This document shows positions 48,699-57,103 of a stretch of DNA of 64,000 bases, one piece after another. Source of the DNA: Gordonia tangerina (GTDB taxonomy: Bacteria; Actinomycetota; Actinomycetes; Mycobacteriales; Mycobacteriaceae); NCBI RefSeq assembly GCF_021556435.1, contig NZ_JAKGCU010000001.1:434001-498000 (forward strand), given 5' to 3'. Both the position numbers and the translations under genes were made by a program. The notes beneath the pieces were generated by a model. It saw only the letters and a list, made by a program, of their open reading frames with translations, was not told where the DNA came from and made no database searches. Every line of letters begins with the position of its first letter. Positions within the stretch are counted from its first letter, which is position 1.

Positions 48699-49781
48699 AT
48701 GAGCAACACGTCGTCACGCGCCACCTTCGACCGGCGGTCGTTTCTGCGGTACTCGCTCACTGCCGGCGGTGCGATCGGTGCGCTCGGCGCCACCGGGGTG
48801 TTGGCCGCCTGCAGTAGCGGCAGCAGCGACTCCGGCGGTTCAGGTGCATCGTCGATGAATCCGAAGGTACAGCTGTCGTGGCAGAAGAACATCGAATTCG
48901 CCGGCGAATACTGGGCATTGGAGAACGGTTACTACGAGGCCGAAGGGCTCGGGACACCGGAGTTGTTGACCGGTGGTGGGGCCGGTACCGGTGTGGAGAC
49001 CGGGCTGACGTCGAACAAGGTCTGGATCGGCATGACCGCGCCACAATTGACGGCGCCGGTCATCCTGCAGGGGGCGGCATTGATGACCGTGGCGGCAACC
49101 TTCCAGAAGAACCCATTCTGCATCGTGTCGTCGGCGGAGAGCCCGATCCTGTCGCCGGAGGAGATGAAGGGCAAAAAGATCGGGGTGCAGGCGTCCAATG
49201 AGAACGTCTTCGCGGCGTTGCTCACCGCCAACGGCATGACCGAGTCCGACGTGCAGAAGATCACCGTGCAGTACGATCCGACGCCGCTGACCACCGGCGA
49301 CGTCGACGGATGGGTCAGCTACGTCACCAACGAGCCGATCACGTTGGAGGCCAGCGGATTCCCCAACGCCAACTTCCTGTTCGCCGACTTCAACCTGCCG
49401 CTCGTCGCCGAGACGTTGGTGGTGCGCCAGGAGACCATCGACAACGAGCGCGACAAGGTGAAGGCGTTCCTGAAGGCCGATATCCAGGGTTGGTACGACG
49501 CCGTCGCCGACCCGGCCGGTTCGGCGCGCCTGGCCGTGACCAAGTACGGTGCCGACCTCGGGCTCGAGGAAGGCGAACAGACCAAGGAGGCCATCGCCCA
49601 GAACGGTCTGGTCGTGTCACCGGACACCGACGCCAACGGTTTGCTGACGATGACCGATGCCCTGATCGAGGAGAACATCATCGCGCTGGAGAAGGCCGGC
49701 TATTCCATCAAGCCCGAGCAGATCTTCGACATGTCGCTGATCGAGGAGGTCTACGCGGAGAACCCGGATCTCAAGCGCTGA
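48699..49781 (+). CDS. Tat-exported lipoprotein, NMT1/THI5-like substrate-binding protein
   Basis: 360 residues from ATG 48699. A twin-arginine signal (DRRSFLRYSLTAGG) leads to a lipobox LAAC with the modified Cys near residue 32, then a Ser/Gly linker and a NMT1/THI5-type periplasmic-binding fold: QLSWQKNIEFAGEYWALENG near the mature start and GKKIGVQASNENVF. It captures the importer's substrate at the outer face of the membrane. The family binds pyrimidine, sulfonate, nitrate or riboflavin-like ligands; none is favoured here, and no TPP-box was seen upstream. Confidence 0.9.
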   Translation: MSNTSSRATFDRRSFLRYSLTAGGAIGALGATGVLAACSSGSSDSGGSGASSMNPKVQLSWQKNIEFAGEYWALENGYYEAEGLGTPELLTGGGAGTGVETGLTSNKVWIGMTAPQLTAPVILQGAALMTVAATFQKNPFCIVSSAESPILSPEEMKGKKIGVQASNENVFAALLTANGMTESDVQKITVQYDPTPLTTGDVDGWVSYVTNEPITLEASGFPNANFLFADFNLPLVAETLVVRQETIDNERDKVKAFLKADIQGWYDAVADPAGSARLAVTKYGADLGLEEGEQTKEAIAQNGLVVSPDTDANGLLTMTDALIEENIIALEKAGYSIKPEQIFDMSLIEEVYAENPDLKR

Positions 49782-49787
49782 GGTGAT

Positions 49788-50696
49788 TCAGGCTGGCCGG
49801 CCGTGCGCGCGGGCGATGTCGAGCAGCTCGCGGGCCGGACCACGCAACCGGATGTGGGACGACCACACCGCGCGCAGCGGCCGCACCATGCGCAGTCCGG
49901 CCACCTCGACCCGCACCAGCCGCCCCGCCTCGATGTCGTCGTCGACCGACAACCGTGACAACACTGCGGCCCCCGACGAGGTCAGCACCGACGACCGGAT
50001 CGCGGTAACCGACCGTAGTTCGATGAGCGGTTCGGTCGGGCTGACGCCCGAATCCTGCAGAGCTGCTTCATAGGTCACGCGCGTACCGGAACCGGGTTCG
50101 CGTTGGATCAGCGGTGTGGCAGCGAGTTCGGCGATGTCGACGGTCCGCCCGTCCGACCACCGGTGGCCGGGTGCGACCACCACCACCAGTTCGTCGCGGG
50201 CCACCAGTGTGTCGGTGAGATCGCCGATGCTGCCGGGACTTTCGATGAATCCGAGATCGGCCTCGTCCTGGTGGACGGTCTCGATGACGTCGGCCGAGTT
50301 CATCGGCCGCACGGAGATCTTCACGTCGCTCTGATGGGTGAGTGTGGTGATCCAGCGGGGAACCAGGTACTCGGCCACGGTCTTGGAAGCGGCCACCACG
50401 AGCGTGGCATGGCGGGCGTCGATGAGTGTGTCCACGCCGGTCATGAACTGGGCGCCCCGCTCCACCAGGGCGTTGGCCCATTCGAGGACGGCCATCCCGT
50501 TCGCGGTGATGTCGACGCCACCCGCCGACCGGATGAAGATCTCGACACCGAGTTCGCGTTCCGCGCCACGTACGCGTGCACTCACCGCTTGCTGGCTGAT
50601 CCCGAGGTCACGGGCGGCGGCCCCCATGCTGCCGAGGCGTGCCACGGTGACGACGATGTCGAGCGCCGCGAGGTCGGGCAGTCGACGGGCGACCAC
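49788..50696 (-). CDS. LysR-family transcriptional regulator
   Basis: 302 residues. N-terminal HTH (LGSMGAAARDLGISQQAVSARVRGAERELG, about 20-50) and a C-terminal effector domain with ATLVVAASKTVAEYL and FIESPGSIGDL. Converges with the binding-protein gene with only 6 bp between stops, so it is a likely regulator of the importer, although LysR genes are more often divergent from their targets. The effector is unknown. Confidence 0.9.
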   Translation of the reverse strand: MVARRLPDLAALDIVVTVARLGSMGAAARDLGISQQAVSARVRGAERELGVEIFIRSAGGVDITANGMAVLEWANALVERGAQFMTGVDTLIDARHATLVVAASKTVAEYLVPRWITTLTHQSDVKISVRPMNSADVIETVHQDEADLGFIESPGSIGDLTDTLVARDELVVVVAPGHRWSDGRTVDIAELAATPLIQREPGSGTRVTYEAALQDSGVSPTEPLIELRSVTAIRSSVLTSSGAAVLSRLSVDDDIEAGRLVRVEVAGLRMVRPLRAVWSSHIRLRGPARELLDIARAHGRPA

Positions 50697-50702
50697 GCGG
50701 GC

Positions 50703-50906
50703 CTACTCCTTGACGGGGGTTCCGCCGCCCTCCGTGTCGTCGGAGGGGGTGTCGGCTTCGTCAGCGGTGTTGTCGTCGTCGGACCGCTCATCCTCGTCGC
50801 GCAGCGGGTCGTAGCCGTCGACGCCCTCGAGGACGGTCAGCTCCTGGTCGACCGCGGCGGAGAAGGCCTTGGCTTCTTCTTTGATCTTGTTGATGAAGTC
50901 CGACAT
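50703..50906 (-). CDS. Small acidic protein
   Basis: 67 residues from ATG 50906 (MSDFINKIKEEAKAF). A basic amphipathic N-terminal helix, then a strongly acidic Asp/Glu/Thr-rich tail (DEDERSDDDNTADEADTPSDD). No family recognised. It ends 6 bp before the LysR start on the same strand, so the two may share a transcript. Confidence 0.6.
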   Translation of the reverse strand: MSDFINKIKEEAKAFSAAVDQELTVLEGVDGYDPLRDEDERSDDDNTADEADTPSDDTEGGGTPVKE

Positions 50907-51052
50907 CACTCGCTCCTTGCCGCTGTGCGTTCTATCGAAGAACCGATGCTCTCGACTCCACTATAGGGAGCGCGATGTTGTCCGGATGATCGATAGTCGG
51001 GCGAGTAAGCAGACGCCAGCGAGTGCCAAGGGAACCTCTCCCGAATCCCAGA

Positions 51053-51128
51053 TGGAGCCGCCCAGGGGAATCGAACCCCTGACCTATTCATTACGAGTGA
51101 ATTGCTCTACCGACTGAGCTAGGGCGGC
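51053..51128 (-). tRNA. tRNA-Thr (CGU anticodon)
   Basis: 76 nt with CCA encoded. Acceptor GCCGCCC/GGGCGGC, D-arm AGCTCAGTCGGTAGAGC, anticodon stem ATTCA/TGAAT around CTCGTAA (anticodon CGT), and T-arm CAGGGGTTCGATTCCCCTG. All arms pair. No integration scar is visible beside it. Confidence 0.96.
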
Positions 51129-51311
51129 GTGCTGCGCGGCGGCAGCGCCCACGAGTCTAGCGAGCCGGTGGCGCGCGACCAAACCGGGCCCCGGTGCGGA
51201 CCCGTTTGGGTGCGAGACCACACGCGTTGGCCGGTTTCGGGGCCCGCCGGTGAAGCGGATGCTGCTTCCGGACGGGGTGCGATGCGGTGCGGTGCGGTGG
51301 GCTGGGTACGA

Positions 51312-51908
51312 CTATGCGCCGCCCGGCCGGGTGTCCTCGAGCAGCGTCAGCACCGCGCGGCCGCGTGGGGACAATTCGTAGCCGACGTCGAGGCTGCGGG
51401 TCAGGCCGAGTTTCTTCAGCTTGCGCACATCGAGTTTGAAATCTGCGCGTGGCCTGCCCAATTCGGCTGCCAAGTCGGTCGAGACGACGGCCGGACGACG
51501 CGCGATCAGCTGCAGGGTCGCCCGTGTCCAGGGGCCGTGTGACGATCGATTGTCGAGTCGCTGCAACCGGGTACGCAGCTCGGCGATGTCGTCGTCGGAG
51601 AGGTCGTCGTCGGCTCGCAAGGCGATCCGCGGGTCGGGTCCGGCCCACCCCAGCTCGATCCGGAAGACCGGGTCGTCGGTGCGGCGGAGCTTCCCGACCG
51701 CCGCCACTGCGCTGGAGAATCCGGCGCGGTGCGCCTCATCGTCGGAAATCTCCTCGACGTCGACCTTCCGCACGGACCTGATCTCGATCAGCCCGGCCGA
51801 GCTGAGGAAGGTCGACCCGGCGCGGACTCGCGCCGCCTTCCACGTACGGAAGGCCAGGTCTACCGAGCCGTCCGCCACACCGTGGGCGACTCGCGCCGGA
51901 AGGAGCAC
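51312..51908 (-). CDS. Unknown protein with ASCH/PUA-like N-terminal domain
   Basis: 198 residues from GTG 51908 (VLLPARVAHGVADGSVDLAF). The first half, LPARVAHGVADGS...FRTWKAARVRAGS and LIEIRSVRKV, resembles ASCH/PUA RNA-binding-like domains. The second half is helical with a winged-helix character (TDLAAELGRPRADFKLDVRKLKKLGLTRS). A translation or RNA-linked regulatory role is a guess. Longer frames upstream overlap the PCD-VOC gene and are not credible. Confidence 0.65.
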   Translation of the reverse strand: MLLPARVAHGVADGSVDLAFRTWKAARVRAGSTFLSSAGLIEIRSVRKVDVEEISDDEAHRAGFSSAVAAVGKLRRTDDPVFRIELGWAGPDPRIALRADDDLSDDDIAELRTRLQRLDNRSSHGPWTRATLQLIARRPAVVSTDLAAELGRPRADFKLDVRKLKKLGLTRSLDVGYELSPRGRAVLTLLEDTRPGGA

Positions 51909-51968
51909 GACGTGAGCGTACCGAGAATTCGGGTCACGAGGAGCGCGGTGCAGTCGTAGGGTCGAATC

Positions 51969-52637
51969 ATGACCGGATCCAGCGGAACCCCAGTCAGCGC
52001 GGCAGCGGCCACCGAGGCGCTCTCGGACCCGTGGCGGGTATTGGCCGACACCGTCTACGCCGCCTTCCGGACCAAGAACATGGTGCGCGGCGGCGAGTTC
52101 GTCGCCCGGATCATCGAGGCCGCCGAGGCGGCCGGTCACCATCCCGACGTGGAACTGCGGTACGGCTCAGTACATCTGGCGCTCACCACGCACAGCGCGC
52201 ACCGACTCACCGAAGCCGACGTCGCGCTGGCCAATCGGATCTCGTCGATCGCGGCCGACCTCGATCTGGAGCCGGCGGCCGCTCCGTCGGGACGCTTCGA
52301 GTTGGGGATCGACGTCCTCGACGTCGACAAGGTCCGCCCGTTCTGGAAGGCCGTGCTCGGCTACGACGACGAGCCCGAGCAGACGTCAATCGACCTCTCC
52401 GACCCGGCGGGCATCCTCCCCGGGGTGTGGTTTCAGCAGATGGACGAACCGAGGTCGCAGCGCAACCGCGTCCACGTGGACCTGTGGCTCCCTCACGACG
52501 CGGTGGAGGAGCGGATGGCTGCCGCCCTCGATGCCGGTGGTCGGCTGGTCACCGACGAGTTCGCGCCGGAATGGTGGGTGCTGGCCGACCCCGAGGGCAA
52601 CGAGATCTGCCTGTGCACGTGGCGCGGACGGGAGTGA
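51969..52637 (+). CDS. Pterin carbinolamine dehydratase-like/glyoxalase (VOC) fusion
   Basis: 222 residues. The N-terminal half carries the PCD/DCoH motif EAAGHHPDVELRYGSVHLAL with the catalytic His pair and the later TTH. The C-terminal half is a VOC-fold domain (ELGIDVLDVDKVRPFWKAVLGY, RVHVDLWLP, WVLADPEGNEICLC) with metal-ligand-like His and Glu. The fused form occurs in actinobacteria; the combined function is unknown, perhaps pterin recycling or repair. Confidence 0.82.
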   Translation: MTGSSGTPVSAAAATEALSDPWRVLADTVYAAFRTKNMVRGGEFVARIIEAAEAAGHHPDVELRYGSVHLALTTHSAHRLTEADVALANRISSIAADLDLEPAAAPSGRFELGIDVLDVDKVRPFWKAVLGYDDEPEQTSIDLSDPAGILPGVWFQQMDEPRSQRNRVHVDLWLPHDAVEERMAAALDAGGRLVTDEFAPEWWVLADPEGNEICLCTWRGRE

Positions 52638-52706
52638 CTGAAATCGGCCTCCATAGGCCCATCCGAGGGGATATCCCCTCGGTCGTCGCTCAGGAGTCTG
52701 ATTTCC
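52638..52706. repeat. Palindromic repeat, degenerate copy
   Basis: CTGAAATCGGCCTCC followed by the perfect palindrome CCGAGGGGATATCCCCTCGG (52663-52682) and a diverged right arm (about 52688-52706). The right arm encodes the last codons of the DUF559-type gene. Related to the intact copy at 53580-53649. Confidence 0.85.
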
Positions 52707-53538
52707 GTCGCTTCCGGCGCGGACGGTGCCGATCCGCGTCGGTGACGGCCCGGATGTCGGCGAGAGTCTCCTCCCAGCCGTAGAGCACGTCATCGTAGGT
52801 GACCCGGATCGTCAGCAACTGCTGCGCCAGCGACTTGCGGTCGCGCCGCCTGTCCTTGAGGTAGTTCTCTCTGCTCGTGTGATGGAGTTTGCTGTCGCAC
52901 TCGATGAGAAGGCGGCCGACCTTGAGGTCGACATACCCGACCTCGTCGACTTTGGGTTGCACCTCGACGTGGAAGCCGCGGGCTCGCAGGCGCACCCGGA
53001 CGGCTGTCTCGGTACCCGACTGCGATCTCGGGTCGCATTTCGCGAGCATGGTCTCGATCTTGGCGTTCACCTGCGGAAGCTCGGCTCTCAGGCGCTCGAC
53101 AGTCCAGCCCCACGTGTTGAGCACCGAGTCGGTGACGATGATCCAGTCCTCGGCGGTCATGCACTGCGCGGCGCAGACCAGTGCGGTCGGGACGGGATCG
53201 AGTGACGTGGTGACCGGCAGCGGACCGCCGGGTGTGGAGCAGAAGTCGCGTCGTTTCGTGCGATTGTGGCGGGAGGGGCGGACATGCAGCTCGTGATATC
53301 CGGGCGGCACCCAAAACCCATGCTTACGCAGCGCTGACACGCAGCTCACGCAGCCGCCGCGGCGAGCCGCCTCGACTGCGTCGTCGTCGGCGGCCGGTGT
53401 GGCGTACCAGCCGCGACCGGGCCGCGTCAGTGCACCCACGCGGACCATCCGGCGTAGCGCGGCGTCACCGTGACCCAGTGCCGACATCTGCGCTGTGCTG
53501 TACACGCCGTCGGCGAGATCAGTGAGATCGAGTTCCAT
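52690..53538 (-). CDS. DUF559-domain protein with AbiEi-like N-terminus
   Basis: 282 residues from ATG 53538 (MELDLTDLADGVYST). The N-terminal winged-helix-like region YSTAQMSALGHGDAALRRMVRVGALTRPGRGWY matches AbiEi-type antitoxin/regulator folds, followed by a linker. The C-terminal DUF559 domain is a Vsr-like nuclease fold: VQPKVDEVGYVDLKVGRLLIECDSKLHH contains a D...ExD pattern. Such fusions are common, unassigned genes in mycolata. It is flanked by two related palindromes. The basic end reads RRKRRKSDS. Confidence 0.78.
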   Translation of the reverse strand: MELDLTDLADGVYSTAQMSALGHGDAALRRMVRVGALTRPGRGWYATPAADDDAVEAARRGGCVSCVSALRKHGFWVPPGYHELHVRPSRHNRTKRRDFCSTPGGPLPVTTSLDPVPTALVCAAQCMTAEDWIIVTDSVLNTWGWTVERLRAELPQVNAKIETMLAKCDPRSQSGTETAVRVRLRARGFHVEVQPKVDEVGYVDLKVGRLLIECDSKLHHTSRENYLKDRRRDRKSLAQQLLTIRVTYDDVLYGWEETLADIRAVTDADRHRPRRKRRKSDS

Positions 53539-53579
53539 GTGTCTTGGACGCACGGGCACATCGATAGGCTCCGCGGAAA

Positions 53580-53649
53580 CTGAAATCGGCCTCCTCAGGC
53601 CGATCCGAGGGGATATCCCCTCGGCCCGACCTGAGGAGGCCGATTTCAG
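53580..53649. repeat. Palindromic repeat, intact copy
   Basis: Arms CTGAAATCGGCCTCCTCAGG (53580-53599) and its inverse (53630-53649) enclose the 20-bp palindrome CCGAGGGGATATCCCCTCGG (53605-53624). It lies between the DUF559-type gene start and the malic-enzyme stop, so it could also terminate one or both flanking transcripts. Confidence 0.9.
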
Positions 53650-53664
53650 GAACGGTCGACTGGT

Positions 53665-54885
53665 TTAGGCGACGCCCTCGGCCTTGGCGGCTGCGGCGAC
53701 GGCCTTGGCGACCGCCGGGGCGACGCGGTCGTCGAGCGGGCTCGGCACGATCTTGTCGGCCCGCAGGTCGTCGGAGACTACCGAGAAGATCGCTTCTGCG
53801 GCAGCGAGTTTCATCCGCTCGGTGATGCGACGCGCACCGGCGTCGAGCGCGCCGGCGAAGACACCCGGGAACGCGAGCACGTTGTTGATCTGATTCGGGA
53901 AGTCGCTGCGGCCGGTGGCCACGACCGCGGCGTACTTCGCCGCGACCTCGGGGTGGATCTCCGGATCGGGGTTGGACAGGGCGAACACGATCGCGTTGTC
54001 GGCCATCGAGGCGATGGCGTTCTCGTCGATCTGACCGGCCGATACACCGAGGAACACGTCGGCTCCGTCCAGCGCCTCGGCGGCGCCGCCGGACAGGCTG
54101 CGCGGGTTGGTGCGTTCGGCGAGTTCCTGCTTGATCTCGTTGAGGTCGTCGCGGTGAAAGCTGACGATTCCCTTTGAGTCGAGCACCACCACATCGCTCA
54201 CCCCCGCGTGTTCGAGGATGTTGGCGCACGCCACACCGGCGGCACCGGCACCGGAGATGACCACCTTGAGGTCGCGCAGATCGCGTTCCTGTAGAGCCAT
54301 CGCACCCTTGAGTGCCGCCAGAACGACGATCGCGGTGCCGTGCTGGTCGTCGTGCATCACCGGGCAGTCCAGCGCCTCGATGACGCGCCGTTCGATCTCG
54401 AAACAGCGGGGAGCGGAGATGTCCTCGAGGTTCACCGCGCCGAAGCTCGGTCGCAGCCGGATGAGGGTCTCGACGATCTCGTCGGGGTCCTTGGTGTCGA
54501 GGACGATCGGGATCGAGTTGAGTCCGGCGAACGACCGGAACAGCGCCGACTTGCCCTCCATCACCGGTAGCGATGCGCGCGGACCGATGTCACCGAGGCC
54601 GAGGACGGCCGAGCCGTCGGAGACCACGGCCACCAGACGCTGGGTCCAGGTGTACTGATTCACCAGTTCGGCCTTGTCGTCGATCGCCCGTGACACCTGG
54701 GCCACGCCCGGGGTGTAGGCGATCGACAGATCGCGCTGGGTGTCGATCGGCGCGCGCAACTCCACCGAGAGTTTGCCGCCCACGTGCGCCATGAAGATCT
54801 CTTCGTCGGTGATCGGCAACTCGGCGATCGACGGCTCGTTGAACGCAGTGCGGTGGGTGGGGGCGTTGTCTGCCGTGCTGGCCAC
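53665..54885 (-). CDS. NAD(P)-dependent malic enzyme (short bacterial type)
   Basis: 406 residues from GTG 54885, chosen for CAGGAGGA just upstream. Malic-enzyme signature segments are present: AYTPGVAQVSRAI, the DIGPRASLPVMEGKSALF active-site region with Lys, FGAVNLEDISAPRCFEIE, HDDQHGTAIVVLAAL and the dinucleotide loop VVISGAGAAGVACANIL. It decarboxylates malate to pyruvate with NAD(P)H formation. Short (about 400-residue) bacterial type lacking the phosphotransacetylase-like extension. Not the same as the longer Mez of M. tuberculosis. Confidence 0.92.
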   Translation of the reverse strand: MASTADNAPTHRTAFNEPSIAELPITDEEIFMAHVGGKLSVELRAPIDTQRDLSIAYTPGVAQVSRAIDDKAELVNQYTWTQRLVAVVSDGSAVLGLGDIGPRASLPVMEGKSALFRSFAGLNSIPIVLDTKDPDEIVETLIRLRPSFGAVNLEDISAPRCFEIERRVIEALDCPVMHDDQHGTAIVVLAALKGAMALQERDLRDLKVVISGAGAAGVACANILEHAGVSDVVVLDSKGIVSFHRDDLNEIKQELAERTNPRSLSGGAAEALDGADVFLGVSAGQIDENAIASMADNAIVFALSNPDPEIHPEVAAKYAAVVATGRSDFPNQINNVLAFPGVFAGALDAGARRITERMKLAAAEAIFSVVSDDLRADKIVPSPLDDRVAPAVAKAVAAAAKAEGVA

Positions 54886-55120
54886 GGTTGTTCCTCCTGG
54901 ATCACCCGCATCGAACGGCGGGTTTCTACGGTGGCGCCACAACGGTGGGGCGCCCCTACAACTGCCGGTCCGTGGCGCGAAGCGTGTGCGCTTCGGCACT
55001 ACGGCGAACCGTCGCGACCCGGATCACGTTCGTGGCCGGGCTGCGGAACCGCCTCAGTGTCGCACCGTGTCCACAGGCCGATCAAGGTGCCCCCCGATTG
55101 ATCGATCGGGTCGATAAGGT

Positions 55121-55140
55121 ACAACTTGTATCTATGTTGT
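55121..55140. promoter_or_regulatory. Probable GntR operator over the regulator start
   Basis: ACAAC-N10-GTTGT (55121-55140) overlaps the ATG at 55134, and TTGTATC inside it lies 7 bp before the start. This fits autoregulation by the encoded GntR protein of the regulator-transporter pair. Confidence 0.45.
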
Positions 55141-55781
55141 CCGCAACCGGTGAATCGGCAGCTGAACGCGTATATCGCGAGGTCAAAGGCCAGATTCTCA
55201 CAAACCAGATCCTCGGCGGTGAGCTGATCAGCGAAGGTGACATCGCCACAGAATGTGACGTGAGTCGCACGCCGGTGCGGGAAGCGTTCCTGCGGTTGGA
55301 GGCCGAGGGCTGGATGCGGCTGTACCCCAAGCGCGGCGCACTGGTGGTTCCGGTTGCCGACCGAGAGGCCCGCGACGTGGTGCAGGCGCGCATCCTGCTG
55401 GAGGAACACGCCGTGCGCACGTTGGCCGGCGACCCCACCGGACGCGCCGATCTCGCCGCGCGCCTGGAACGCAATCTCGCCGCCCACCGCGCGGCCGACC
55501 CTGCCGACATCGCAGAATTCGCCCGCATCGACGCGGAGTTCCATCAGCTGATTGTCACCGCCGGCGACAACCCGCTGCTCGCCGACTTCTTCGTCAGCCT
55601 CGGCGAACGGCACCGAAGGATGACCACCACGAGCGTGCGCCGCGACGACACGGTTGCCGCCCGCATCCTGGCCGACCATCGCGAACTGCTCACCGCGGTC
55701 GCCGACGGCGACAGCGATGCGTACGCCGCGGCACTGGCCGCGCATCTGGCATCCGTGCACGACCTCGGTCCTCGGACATGA
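55134..55781 (+). CDS. GntR-family regulator (FCD type)
   Basis: 215 residues from ATG 55134; an upstream extension of the frame to 54888 overlaps the malic-enzyme leader. N-terminal wHTH (ISEGDIATECDVSRTPVREAFLRLEAEGWM) and a C-terminal all-helical FCD domain with the metal-ligand pattern D...H...H (FARIDAEFHQLIV, ERHRRMT, ADHRELLTAV). Its stop overlaps the MFS start in ATGA, so it probably controls that transporter. Ligand unknown. Confidence 0.9.
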   Translation: MLSATGESAAERVYREVKGQILTNQILGGELISEGDIATECDVSRTPVREAFLRLEAEGWMRLYPKRGALVVPVADREARDVVQARILLEEHAVRTLAGDPTGRADLAARLERNLAAHRAADPADIAEFARIDAEFHQLIVTAGDNPLLADFFVSLGERHRRMTTTSVRRDDTVAARILADHRELLTAVADGDSDAYAAALAAHLASVHDLGPRT

Positions 55782-57064
55782 CGCTGACTGACCAGACCTC
55801 GGTCGAGAAGCCCGCGTCGTCGCGTCCCGGTTCGTGGACGCCGGTGGCGGCTGCACTGTTCACCGCCGCGTGGGGTGGCAACGAGTTCACGCCGCTGCTG
55901 GTGATGTACCGCCAGCAAGGCGAGTTGTCGGCTGTCGCCATCGACAGTCTGCTGTTCACCTATGTGCTGGGCATCGTCCCGGCGCTGTTGATCGGCGGCC
56001 CACTGTCCGACCGGTACGGCCGGCGGCCGTTGATGCTGCCGGCGCCGGTGTTCGCCGGATTGGGGTCGCTGCTGCTGGCACTCGGACCGCACTCGTTGGC
56101 CCTGCTCAGCGTCGGCCGGGTGGCCAGCGGAGTCGCGTTGGGCCTGTCGATGGCGGTCGGGGGCAGCTGGCTGGCGGAGATCAGTCATCGCAACGGCGAC
56201 CGCGCCGGCGTCGGGGCGCGTCGGGCGGCGATGAGCCTGACCGCCGGCTTCGGGGTCGGGGCGGGCATCGCGGGTGTGCTCGCGCAATGGGGGCCGTGGC
56301 CGACGGTGACGCCGTACGCGGTCAACATCGCACTCGCCTGCATCGCCCTCGTTGCATTGGCCGGCGCACCGGAGACCCGGTACCGGGGCACCGACCGTGG
56401 CCGACTCGCCGACGATCTGCGCATCACAGGTGTACTCAACCGGCGGTTCCTGCTCGTCGTGGTCCCGGTCGCGCCGTGGGTCTTCGGTGCCGCGGCGTCG
56501 GCCTACGCGGTCATCCCGGCGCTGATGTCGGCCCGGACCGCCGGCGCGCCGATCGCGTTCGCCGCGCTGTGCTGCGTGCTGGGCCTGGGCGCAGGGTTCG
56601 GGATCCAGTCACTCGGACGTCGGCTCGACGACCCGGACCGTGCACGCGGCCCGGTCCTCGCGCTGATCGTGCTCGCCGCGGGGATGGCCCTCGCGGCAGC
56701 TGCCGCACACACCCTCGCCGTCTGGGTGTCACTGCTGGCCGCGATCGTGCTGGGCTGCGGTTACGGGATGGCCATGATCGCGGGCCTGCTGGAGGTGCAG
56801 CGCATCGCCGGACCGCACAACCTGGCGGGTCTGACCGCGGTCTTCTACTCGGTCACTTACCTCGGGTTCGCCGTGCCGGTGATCCTCGCCTGGATCTCGG
56901 AGAACCGCCCGGCGATCACCTACACCGCGATGTTCGGGGTCGGGGTCATCGCGGCGCTGGTGTGCCTGGCGATCGTCGTCGCCGGGCATCGGGCGGACCG
57001 CCGGATCTTCCAGCAGCGTCCCGGCGCCGCGGCGTGCGAGATCCCCCGGACGACCGACCGGTAA
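55778..57064 (+). CDS. MFS transporter
   Basis: 428 residues, twelve hydrophobic segments. The loop 2-3 motif GGPLSDRYGRRPLML is the MFS signature, and the second half repeats it as SLGRRLDDPDR. Probably a drug or metabolite exporter. Translationally coupled to the GntR regulator. The C-terminal tail is polar and Arg-rich. Confidence 0.9.
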   Translation: MTLTDQTSVEKPASSRPGSWTPVAAALFTAAWGGNEFTPLLVMYRQQGELSAVAIDSLLFTYVLGIVPALLIGGPLSDRYGRRPLMLPAPVFAGLGSLLLALGPHSLALLSVGRVASGVALGLSMAVGGSWLAEISHRNGDRAGVGARRAAMSLTAGFGVGAGIAGVLAQWGPWPTVTPYAVNIALACIALVALAGAPETRYRGTDRGRLADDLRITGVLNRRFLLVVVPVAPWVFGAAASAYAVIPALMSARTAGAPIAFAALCCVLGLGAGFGIQSLGRRLDDPDRARGPVLALIVLAAGMALAAAAAHTLAVWVSLLAAIVLGCGYGMAMIAGLLEVQRIAGPHNLAGLTAVFYSVTYLGFAVPVILAWISENRPAITYTAMFGVGVIAALVCLAIVVAGHRADRRIFQQRPGAAACEIPRTTDR

Positions 57065-57103
57065 CCTCATCTCCGGTTCGCAGGCGACGGGAGGAATCGG
57101 GCG

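Noticed and set aside
51053..51128. tRNA-Thr as an integration site for an element
   Set aside because: Flanking genes look like ordinary chromosome and no duplicate tRNA end was seen nearby.
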